NCBI GenBank assembly: GCA_027886185.1
Contig: WOAB01000040.1
Span: 5,456,001 to 5,520,000, forward strand
DNA: 64,000 bases
Origin: Rheum nobile
Taxonomy: Eukaryota; Streptophyta; Magnoliopsida; Caryophyllales; Polygonaceae
Direction: 5' to 3'
Numbering within the stretch: position 1 is the first letter of the stretch; every line of letters begins with the position of its first letter. A program made the position numbers and the translations under genes. The notes beneath the pieces are model-generated. The model was not told the origin of the DNA. It saw nothing but the letters and a program-made list of their open reading frames with translations, and did no database searches. Of the stretch, positions 51,950 to 61,919 are shown piece by piece.

Positions 51950-54600
51950 CTCTCCCCCGTACGGCCCGTCATACCCTTGCCCAAAATCTATCCCGTACTG
52001 GGAGGATACTCTTCCCCGTACTGCATGTACCCTTGCACAGACCCAAGTAAATTCAAGAATCCACTATTAACCCCGTACTACCCCCCGAACACAAGGCCCT
52101 ACGTCGGCGGTGCGAACGGTGGACCTTGGTATCCTTGCCCAAAGCTTGGACCTCTTGTCGACGGTGTGAACGGTGGACCTTGGAATGCTTGCCCAAATCT
52201 TGGACCTCCTGTCGGCGGTGCGAACGCTAGAGCTTGGTATCCTTGACCAAATATTGGAACTTGGAATCCTTGGCCGAAGAATGGACCCTGGTACCCTCCC
52301 CTTGTACTTGGATATGTGGCTGACCTATACTGTGTCTCCTGCTCCTCGTATTCTGTTTCGGGAACTGGTCATAGCCTTCTGGTTCAGCTGCCTCTACAAC
52401 CGGAACTTCAACCGGTTGGACATTTACAAGCGCATGTATCTGCTGAAGCGCCACTTTTGCGGGATAGTTGACTGGCAATGTATCCAAGTAGCGCATGCTC
52501 TCGTTAACTATCCCCTATATATTATTAATTTTGAAAACAGACTCGATGTATGCGGGAAGGGGACGTTGCTCTGCGGTTTCCATCACATTCCTGGAATTCG
52601 CATCCATGTAAGGATGAGAAAGATTTTGCAACCACGGAACGTAACCATCTACCGTTTGCAAGATTTCGGTACAGCTGCATGGTAGTTGGGCAAGTCATCA
52701 CAATGGTCGTCTGTGGGAAAGAACTTTGCCTCGTAACTCTTAAGCGAGAGATTTCTTATTCTACTCATGGGGCAAATCGGGTCCCTGGGAATCGATTGAA
52801 CCTTACCGAACTGACGAGTCACTTGATCAGGCATGTAAGGCTCACTGAAGTTTATGCACCTCAGGGTTCCTCTGTACATCGATGTACGGTAGTGACGATA
52901 TTTAATATTTCTCCACGGCATCCATACGACCTATACACATAAAAGCTTGAGCTTGTGTCGTATAAATTTAAAAGAAAACCAATTTAAAATGAATAATGAA
53001 ATTATCTTCTCGTTAGAGAAATTGTAGTACCTCGTCAGGTCGTAATAAGTCCAGGGCTAGCCTCATTCCCTTGATTCGGGCGTTACATGGTTCTCTCGGC
53101 GATCGAGGATCGATTAAGGCCGCTCATGGGGCATTTATTGGGTCGTTTGGAGACAGATTCAAGTGGTCCCTGAACTTTGGAAAGTAACTCCAAATCCAGT
53201 CCTACACGGAAATAAGATAACTTTAGGCAAGTAAACTTGGAAAAATAATTATTTGAGATGACAATAAACGAAAGAGTTTTGGATCCTTACATGAAGAAGC
53301 AAAAGACAGCCAGATATTTGAGCGGCATCTGCACGGCTTGCCATACCGAGCTATTTGTACAAGTAGGCAAGCGTAGCTGCACCCCAAGCGTACTCGTTGT
53401 GGCATTGTGATCCCATAGGAACTAAAATGTTTGGAGCTTGTTTTTGTTCCCCGACTTGTCGGGAAACAAAGTGTTGTTAAGCAAAACGGCCAAAAACCCA
53501 GAGGCAATAGCACTGTTGGATATTTCAGCGGTCGATAAATGGTCATTCAATGCTTTATACATGTAACCAGACTCCTTTTTCGCCTTTTTAACCTGGTCTA
53601 CTGGATAGCTAAGCCTTTGGCAGATATCTAGATTCATTTCGGCTTCTTCCAATGGTCCATGTACAACACGACCCTCGATTGGCAATTCCAAAGTTTGAAC
53701 GACATCGTGGAGTGTGATGGTAATGTCACCCCAAGGAAAGTGAAAATTGTTTGTCTCTGGGTGCCATCGCTCCACGAAGGGCGATATCAGGGAAATGTCC
53801 ATCCCCTTGTACTTCAGATTCATAAGTCCAAGGAGGCCGCTCCGAGCTGCCAGCCTATACCACTGTACATTCCTATCCGCCTAGATTAGTTCTTCCCAGT
53901 ATTTTAGGGCCTTTGACTGTGTCAGCGCCCTTTAGCATTTATTATTCTGCAACATAAAGGTTTAAAAAGAGAGGAAGTGTATAAAGTTAAAATTAGGACG
54001 TGCATAAATACAAAATTTTAAGACGAGTATTACAAAAAATTGGATATGGTAAGCGCTAGAGTCGACACTTACCTATCGTCTCATAGGGAGATTCGCATTA
54101 ACATATTTTTCTATGTGTGTGTCGTAATCCCAAAGCAGGTCACGATCCTGAGGCCCACCGTATGGCACGTCACCCTTCGTATCTTCTCTTGTTACACTAG
54201 GACTTGCACGAGAGGTGGTTCCACGAGAGGCGAATGCACCAGAGGACGAATGGTCGTGTCAAGTGCTAGCAGAGCGGCACAACCTTGAGGATGAAGGTTC
54301 GTTGGTTTCCATGCTAGAAAAGCTCTGCCTGGATGGTATCCTTCTACTGCTACTGTCGGAGGCCGCTGCACGTCTCGAGGGAACAACACTTTTGCTGGCT
54401 CGAGGGGCGGTCGCTGATAGTTGGGTCGGTTGGGGCGGTGATGCGCTTTGGGTATGATCTCGCCCAGACACATGAGGGAGGTCTGTCTGCTTCTCATATT
54501 CCATCTCTTGCATCCTTCGCGCATCGTTCTGAGTGCGAGCGGATTGTGTAACTCCGCGCTCGGAGACGTGTCTGGATCCTCCCCCACCCCATAGGCCAAT
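51950..54600 (-). pseudogene. Plant mobile domain (PMD; MAIN / PP7-long-form-like) gene, decayed copy
   Basis: The first minus-strand exon region (54600 to about 54063) is low-complexity and ends DLLWDYDTHIEKYVNANLPMRR, with one in-frame TGA near 54258. The PMD core follows from about 53940: QWYRLAARSGLLGLMNLKYK, then FVERWHPETNNFHFPWGDITITLHDV, LFPDKSGN, a frameshift at about 53425, YAWGAATLAYLYK, stop, LGMASRADAAQISGCLLLL. Then come IWSYFPKF (about 53215) and, after an intron, VVWMPWRNIKYRHYRTSMYRG, EPYMPDQVTRQFGKVQ and PTDDHCDDLPNYH to about 52650. Further downstream are a broken tail and Gly/Pro-rich repeats. PMD proteins include MAIN and MAIL1, and transposon-borne relatives are common. 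Frameshifts and stops mark this copy as dead. Confidence 0.8.
52103..52256 (-). repeat. 54-bp tandem repeat, about 2.9 copies, in the tail of the PMD pseudogene
   Basis: Units start at 52103, 52157 and 52211 (GTCGGCGGTGCGAACG or close). Minus-strand translation gives repeats such as FGQGYQGPPFAPPT, a Gly/Pro-rich tail. The unit length is a multiple of three, which fits expansion within a coding region. The plus-strand frame is also open but is only the complement. Confidence 0.75.
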
Positions 54601-54689
54601 GCCCCTTGAGATTGATCTTTAGCAACATTTACATTAATTTAAACAAAACATTGTTACAATAATGTTATATATAATCTATGTAATAAATA

Positions 54690-55830
54690 CAATTCGATAG
54701 TGCAAAAATAAAAAATTAACAAACAAAAATTCTAAGTTAACAAATAAATATCAATTTATGTCGAGCCTAAGTCCAAAATATTTCTAAGTATTAATCAAAT
54801 TTAGTTTATTATGCTAATATGCTAAATAACTAGTACTAAAACTATAACAGAAATTAACAAACAATAATTCTAATTTAACAAATAAATATCAATTTATGTC
54901 AAGCATAAGTCCAAAATATTTCTAACTATTTTTTTCTAAGTATTAATCAAATTTAGTATATTATCCTACTATGCTAAATGACGAGTACTAAAACTATAAT
55001 GGAAATAAACGAACAAAAATTCTAAGTTAAAAAATAAATATCAATTTATGTCGAGCCTAAGTCCAAAATATTTCTAACTATTTTTTCTAAGTATTAATCA
55101 AATTTAGAGTATTATGCTAATATGCTAAATGACGAGTACTAAAACTATAACGTAAATTAACTAACAAAATTTCTAAGTTAAAAAATAAATATCAATTTAT
55201 GTTGAGCGTAAGTCCAAAATATTTCTAACTATTTTTTCCTAAGTATTAATCAAATTTAGTTTATTATGCTAATATGCTAAATGACGAGTACTAAAACTAT
55301 AACGGAAATTAACGAACACAAATTCTATGTTAAAAAATAAATATCAATTTATTTCGAGCCAAAGTCCAAAATATATCTAAATATATTTTTTCTAAGTATT
55401 AATCAAATTTAGTTTATTATGCTACTATGCTAAATGACGAGTACTACAACTATAACGGAAATTAACGAACAAAAATTCTAAGTTAAAAAATAAATATCAA
55501 TTTATATCCAGCCCAAGTCCAAAATATTTCTAACTATTTTTTTCTAAGTATTAATCAAATTTAGTTTATTATGCTACTATGCTAATTGACGAGTACTAAC
55601 GGAAATTAATGAACAAAAATTCTAAGTTAAAAAATAAATATAAATTTATGTCGAGCCTAAGTCCAAAATATTTCTAATAATTTTTTTCTAAGAATTAATC
55701 AAATTTAGTTTATTATGCTAATATGCTAAATGACGAGTACTAAAACTATAACGGAAATTAACGAACACATAAGTTAACAAATAAATATCAATTTATGTCG
55801 AGCCTAAGTCCAAAAAATCTTATATATCAT
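54690..55830. repeat. AT-rich tandem repeat array, unit about 138-153 bp, about eight copies
   Basis: The marker AATTTAT(G)TCGAGCC or close recurs at 54753, 54891, 55043, 55194, 55346, 55499, 55643 and 55790. Each unit contains AATTCTAAGTTAA, TCCAAAATATTTCTAA, TAATCAAATTTAG, TATGCTAAATGACGAGTACT and AACTATAACGGAAATTAA. The array lies just upstream of the minus-strand PMD gene. No gene is visible in it. Confidence 0.9.
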
Positions 55831-56034
55831 TGAACAGTTAGAATTTTGGATATAATCTTATATATCGTTGAACATAAGCTGATGTGTTTGTAGTGATTAG
55901 TTGAGTTTGGGTTATCACATTTCGCAATAAGCGTGATAAAAGTATGGTTGATCTATTTAAGGATTTTTTCGGATAGAAAAAAACATTTAACGACCTAGAA
56001 ACCGATGGTCCAATAATATCTCAGTATTTTTGGT

Positions 56035-56935
56035 AGAATTATGTCGTCATTCCATCAGGTCTAGGTGATTTGTCTTGACCAATAGCGAAGGTAGTTTTCT
56101 TGATTTCATCATTGGTAACTTGTTTGGTAAGTTCACTGTTATCCTCTAGCGATATTTCAGCATGTATTAGGTCAAGATGTTTGTTAAGCATTGTATCATT
56201 AATAGGATCACTCTTAAATCTTTTGATAAAATCATTTCTGATATTTTGTTCCCAATAATATTGGTTCCTTCTTATGTTTGGATTTCTTTTATTATTTTTC
56301 GGTTTCTCTTACCCGTGGCGATTTTATGGAAATAACCCGCATTAGTATCATTGAATTTTATGTGTTTTGTTTTTGCTTGTTGGTTCCAAAAAATCTTTTA
56401 AAAATTGAGAAGTTGTTTTTTTTAGCTATGAGTCTGGTTTGTTTATCCGCTACGGCTCTATTAGAAGAGATACGGATACTTTTCTGAATCGTTGTGAGAT
56501 CCTCCTCTATTTTGTGTAATTGTGTGAATAGATTTTCAAAAGTGTTTTTGTTCAGTTGTGTTGTCTTGATTAATTCATACATTCTAGAGCCATGAAATTT
56601 GACCCGCCAAGCTTGTCTGACAACATTCCTAAAATATTTTCGTGTCATCCAAACTTTTTCAAATCTGAAGGGTTGATTTTTGAAAGGGGTGTCAGTTGTT
56701 AACTTAATAGATATAGGACAGTGGTCCGACATTGTGAATACGTAATTTTTAGTGATAAGTTTTGGGTACCATTGTAGAAGCTGGTGTTGAACCAGAGTTA
56801 TGTCTAGTTTTTCATGTGTTATTAATTTAGGTTTTATTTTTCTCCATGTATAGATATTACATTGGGTTGGTATGTCCACAAGTTCACATTCATTTTTCAC
56901 AAAGAGTAATCTGTTAAATATGTTTGCATTTATTT
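56035..56935 (-). pseudogene. L1-type LINE fragment: endonuclease C terminus to RT start
   Basis: The minus-strand frame 56900-56358 reads LVDIPTQCNIYTWRKIKPK, then MSDHCPISIKL (the endonuclease SDH motif), then a helical linker. Over later stops comes VTNDEIKKTTFAIGQDKSPRPDGMTT (about 56130-56040), the start of the LINE RT. The rest of RT is missing. Flanking 55831-56034 and 56936-57504 hold no gene. Confidence 0.8.
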
Positions 56936-57504
56936 GTGTCGCCGTTGAATACTTATACTAGAGGTATGCTTCTACTCCGTGTACATATACTTATGTAATC
57001 GGATATTCAATATCCGATCAACGTATTTTAAAAAAAGTTAATAAAAAATAATATTTTAATGTTTTCAAAAGGTACACATCTATGATATGTACATCTTTAT
57101 AACATTTTAAAAAAAAATAGTTTTTTATTTTACTTTTTAGTAAAAAAAATGGGAAAGAGCCTCTTTTAACATTTCTTAAAAAAAGAAAATTTTAAAAAAT
57201 CGTTATATAATTTATTTTGAAGTTTTAATATTTTAGAATTTACTCTCCCTCCTCGCGTACCTCATTATGTTTTTTTAAAAAATAACACTTATCGAATATG
57301 TGAACAAATATCACATATCTAATTATACAGGTACATGTACGCAGTGTGTATGCATGAAATTAGCAAGGTATGTATGCTTTGCGTACCCATACCATGACAT
57401 TACTCAAGTATAGCGTATATGTACCATTTATGAATTATGAGTATAAATAGCAAAAAAGCAGATTATATATAGCATTATTGTCATCACCCAAAATTAATCA
57501 TAAA

Positions 57505-58349
57505 GGGTAAATGCATAAAATCACCCTTTATTTACACTTGTTTGCAACAAACCTCCTTTTAAAAGAGTTTACATAAATCCACCCTTTATTTATATTTTGT
57601 TGCAAATAATCACACATATCATTAATTTTTTTACATATCTTATTACATTTACAAAAAGACCAAAATAAATTTAAATTTTTTTGTGTGTGTACTCTAATGC
57701 AAACAAGATAAACACCCCAAATCAAGAGTGTTATCGGTGCAAAACGTAATGGACCTAAAATTCTCCCAAAACCTAGACCGAAGACTAGACCAAGATAATC
57801 CACTTCGTTCCAGTTCCGATTTGGTCCAAACCACTTTGGTCACGACTATGGACCGTGTGATTATTTTTTTCCTTTTTCTATTCGTTCTCTTAATGATTTT
57901 GATGATGTAAAATAATAATATTATCAAATTCTAATTAAGTCATATTTACCTTTTAAGTAGAAAATATTAATATAATTAAAATTATGGAATGAAACATGTG
58001 ATAATGGTTACTATCGTGCGAAATGGGAACGATTCACACGAGGCGTAAAATATATGCAAATTCATGCAAAAAATTATAATCTAGAAGAATTTATGCAAAA
58101 ATATATGTGTTTTAAAGTATATAATTATTTGCTTAAATGTGTATATAGTTTACATGTATGTGCATATTTCTTTAAGTGTATAAATTATGAAGTGAAATTA
58201 TAGCTAAATTGAATTATTTGATAAAATAAGAGTTGGGATGGTTGTTTATAACAAATTATAAATAAAGAGTGATTTTATACAAAGTTTTTTATAAAAGGTA
58301 ATTTGTTACAAATAAGTGCAAATAAGAGTGGTTTTATGCACTCACGCCC
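57505..58349. mobile_element. Possible terminal-inverted-repeat element, about 845 bp
   Basis: The left end reads GGGTAAATGCATAAAATCACC, then ATTTACACTTGTTTGCAAC. The inverse of the right end reads GGGCGTGAGTGCATAAAACC, then ATTTGCACTTATTTGTAAC. The inverted similarity extends about 100 bp but is imperfect. No target duplication was found and no gene lies inside. Confidence 0.5.
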
Positions 58350-59139
58350 AACCCCTAATGATAATGTAGTTACTTTGTTAATGGATTAAATTAAGTATTT
58401 TCACCATCTTTCACATAGCTAAGATCTACTGGACAGTCTGTATATGCTGGTTACTTCGTAAGTGCATGGCCAGTAATTATTGCTGCCAAATGCCAATAAC
58501 AGCTGGAAAGGAGCTTAAAGATTCTTGATGCACTTGCACTTTCTTTTTCCTGATGCAGGTGCAGGTGCAGGTGCACATGAGTCATGACACCGTGCTAGCA
58601 TTTTTTAAGTATTAATCCAAGAAACATAGTCAAGCTTGAAGGTTGCCATTTAAGAGTCTGGCTTGGACTTTTATACTAACACTAGAGGAGTTGTCACATG
58701 CATCCAAGTGCTGCTCGAATTAAAGTATGCATTATACGCAACTGATCAACCACACTGTTAGAATTTGACCCCCCAAAAGAGCATAATCTTAGAGAAATAC
58801 TTTACTCTACTTTTTTAGCAAATGGGTTAAGATTTAGTACAAAAGAAAAAGAAATTTGTCACGGCTTACTTCATTACATCGTAATTTATTAATTTCATCC
58901 TATCTAACAATGTCCTAGTTTGAACGTAAAGCGGTTTTAACCCTTTTGAATCAAACGATCAAGGACATAAGAAAATCGTAGCTTATTTATGATTTTTTGC
59001 CAATTAATCTCATTTTATTACAAAACCGTGACCTACCGTTGTTGCTTTTAGTTCCTTCATTTGTTTGCACAAGCAAACAAGAGGAACAAAAGGATGATGG
59101 TGACAGAACATTCCTCTTGAAAATATCATCACAAAAAAA
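58350..59139. other. Interval without recognisable genes
   Basis: AT-rich. Apart from a short GCAGGTGCAGGTGCAGGTGC microsatellite at 58556-58575 nothing stands out. Confidence 0.6.
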
Positions 59140-60652
59140 ATTCCATTAAAAAACCCTATAGCTCAAACACAGTTTATGAGAAACTAAATCGTGTTATAAT
59201 TCACTCTGACATTCTAGATTTTGCTCTTGACTTAACAATTAAACACCATCCCTTCATAACTTCTGATCATTGTCTGATCACTTTTTCTCTTGGACAATTA
59301 ACCCAAAAACTAAACCCTCTTTTCAGATTTCAAAATGAATGGACGGATTTCAAAGACTACGATAAACTAGTAAAAAAAGTCTGGAAATACAAAGTACAAG
59401 GATCCTATATGTTTAAGTTACAACACAAACTTAAATTGCTCAAGAAATACTCAAAAGCTTGGGTGAAACAAACTTATTGTCATAATTTCAACCAATTGCA
59501 ATAGTCGGAAGCACAATTAGAAGAAACTCAAAAACAATTAATGACAACTCCTAACTGCAACAAAACATTAAAGAAACTCCAACAATTAGTCACTAAGCAC
59601 CAATGTATTCTTAGGTTTCAACATAAATACTGGAAACAAAGGGCAAAAACTACACATATCAAATTAGTGGATTGAAACACTAAGTATTATCATACGATAG
59701 CAAAAGTTCGATTTACTAAACAATCAATAACAAAGTTTCAAAATAAGGATGGCCTAATAATCTTTGAACCGCAAAGTATTAAGGACGAAATATCAAAAGA
59801 AATGGGTTCTAGATTTATCTCAAAGATACAAAATACCTTACCTACATTAGAAATTCTCAATAAAGAATTATCGGACTCTGATAATATAAAATTGTTAAAA
59901 GCACCAACTAACATGGAAGTAAAACAAGCTATTAATGAAATATCAATGGATAAAACTCTTGGATCAGACGGCTTCCCCATAGACTTCTATAAAAATTATT
60001 GGAATATAATCGAAACCTCAGTCGTAAATGCAACAAGAGCTTTCTTCCATTCTAGGGTCATGCTCAGAGAGATCAATCATGCCTATATTGCATAAATACC
60101 TAAAATTGATTCTCCACTCACTATTAATCATTTTAGGCCCATCAGTCTATGTAACACCACATATAAAATAATCACGAAAATCCTGGCAAATAAAATTAAA
60201 CCCTTATTCCCCAGATTAATTCATCCCCTACAAGGAGCATTTGTGGAAGGCAGACTAATACAAGACAATATTCTTATTGCTCGGGAAATATTTTACTCAT
60301 TCCACAAAAAGAAAACAGAAAAACAAAGTTGGATGGCAGTAAAATTAGACCTTGAAAACGCTTATGATAAGATCATATGGGACTTCATAAGTCATATTCT
60401 CCTATCTTTTGGCTTTGACACTAAATTTGTCCAACTTGTAATGGCATGTATCACAACTGCATCTTTTTTAGTTATCTTGAACAATGAACCAGGAACTATT
60501 CAACTACCTACGTGTGGAATTCGGCAAGGAGACCCAATGGCCCCATATATCTTTGTCCTTGCTATGGAATATCTAGCCAGAACCCTAGCTGTTGAATCTG
60601 AACAACCAAACCCTAAAATAGGAATTAAACTTGTCAGAAGTGGAACCCCTAT
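59140..60652 (+). pseudogene. L1-type LINE ORF2 fragment (endonuclease end and most of RT)
   Basis: One frame with three nonsense codons. It gives the endonuclease end (HHPFITSDHCLITFSL), a linker (TKFQNKDGLIIFEPQSIKDE) and RT motifs: AINEISMDKTLGSDGFP, FRPISLCNTTYKIITKILANK, VEGRLIQDNILIAREI, AVKLDLENAYDKIIW (first catalytic Asp) and TCGIRQGDPMAPYIFVLAMEYLAR. It stops at KLVRSGTPI, just before the expected FADD box, where a hAT-like terminus starts. Confidence 0.88.
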
Positions 60653-60990
60653 CTAGACCTGAGCAAACGCGGGTTGGCCCGTCCGGCCCGGCCCGCCCGC
60701 CCGGCAAATAATACGGGCTTGGACAAGGATTCTAGCCCGAACGGGCCGTTTGACCCGGCCCAGACGGGTAAGCGGGCCGGGTCCGGTTAAGGTTTCTGGC
60801 CCGTACGGGCCGCTCGGCCCGCATATTATTTTTAATTAATATAAAAATAGATATAATATTAAAAAAAACCTAACCTAAAATTACTTATCATTTTCTTATT
60901 AATAGTATTAAATAATTAAAATTAATTTCTCTCTCTTGTAACAACCAAAATTAATTATTTTTTGGGCTCAACTATTCGGCGCATAGGCAT
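60653..60990. mobile_element. hAT-like MITE terminus
   Basis: TAGACCTGAGCAAACGCGGG at 60655 resembles the TAGGGTTGAGCA end of the hAT MITE at 15407. It is followed by GGCCCGTCCGGCCCGGCCCG and further GGGCC/CGGCCC inverted motifs to about 60822, then AT-rich DNA. The matching right end and duplication were not found, so the element is probably truncated. Confidence 0.6.
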
Positions 60991-61009
60991 TTTTGCCTTT
61001 TGGCGCATA

Positions 61010-61185
61010 GGGCCGCGCGTAACGTGAGAATATACTTCCCACGTTACGCGTCGATACTGACCCATTCAAGACCCACACGTAACGTGTGAATTGGCTCCAC
61101 ATGTTACGTGTGGGATCGGTTCACACGTTACGTGTGACATTGTATCACACGTAACGTGTGGGAATCTGGCTATAAAAGCCAGATT
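61010..61185 (+). promoter_or_regulatory. Palindrome cluster and TATA box upstream of the plus-strand PMD gene
   Basis: CACACGTAACGTGTG or one-to-two-base variants at 61074-61088, 61098-61112, 61122-61136 and 61146-61160, with partial forms at 61017-61049. TATAAAA at 61171-61177 lies in the loop of a perfect inverted repeat (AATCTGGC at 61163-61170, GCCAGATT at 61178-61185). Transcription would start near 61200, leaving a leader of about 700 bp before the ATG at 61920. Each 15-mer holds two ACGT cores, the sequence bound by plant bZIP factors. That link is inference. Confidence 0.65.
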
Positions 61186-61723
61186 CGGCTGCTCCTCTTC
61201 ATTCATCTGGTCACTCAGCCGCGTCTACCACTCCAGCCGTCTACCACTCCTTGCCCCTCCCGCGTAACGTCTCCTTGCCCCTCCTGCGTAACGCCTCCTT
61301 GCCCCTCCCGCGTAAGGTTAGTTCCTAGAAATAATTATTTGATTTTGTTTTTAATAAATTTAAAGTGTTTGGTTAGGAAATGTAGATCCACACAAAGTAT
61401 TTGGTTAGGTAGATCTAGGTTTGGATGGTAGATCTACGATGTGGAGATGATTTGGATGGTAGATCTAGGTTTTGTAGAAGTTTTTGTGATGTTTATGAAT
61501 TTGGTTAGGTAGATCTAGGTTTGTTGACATTTTGTGTGGAAAAATGAAAGTGGAAGTGATGATATTGTTAGATTGGTAAAAATTGTGGATTTGTTGTTGA
61601 ATTTTGGGTATATTTGATTAAAAAAAAATCGGACTGTCTCGCCGGAGAAGACGACCGGAAAGTTGCCGGAATATCGCCGGAAAGTCATCGGCGGCTTGCC
61701 GGTGAAATTGGAATGTGCACATT

Positions 61724-61834
61724 CACACGTAACGTGTGAATGTGCACCACGCGTTACGTGTGAGAGCAAGTCACACGTAACGTGTGAATGTGCACCACGC
61801 GTTACGTGTGAGAACAAGTCACACGTAACGTGTG
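61724..61834. repeat. Second palindrome cluster in the leader of the PMD gene
   Basis: CACACGTAACGTGTG at 61724-61738, 61772-61786 and 61820-61834 alternates with CACGCGTTACGTGTG at 61748-61762 and 61796-61810. Copies are spaced exactly 24 bp start to start, on a 48-bp higher-order period. Confidence 0.85.
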
Positions 61835-61919
61835 AATTTGCATTTTTTTTGATATCTTGAACGTTGATTTTCTGTTTGTTGATTTTTGTTGATTAAAATG
61901 TGTTGATATGTAACCGTAG

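Noticed and set aside
51977..52246. Plus-strand frame with Gly/Pro/Cys-rich repeats
   Set aside because: It is the complement of the minus-strand PMD gene tail; the 54-bp repeat keeps several frames open on both strands.
54690..55830. CRISPR-like array
   Set aside because: Units are about 150 bp without unique spacers, in plant nuclear DNA; it is a plain tandem repeat.
61515..61817. Minus-strand frame with repeated SHVTRGAHSHVTC units
   Set aside because: Translation of the ACGT palindromes; no protein family and it overlaps the leader of the plus-strand PMD gene.
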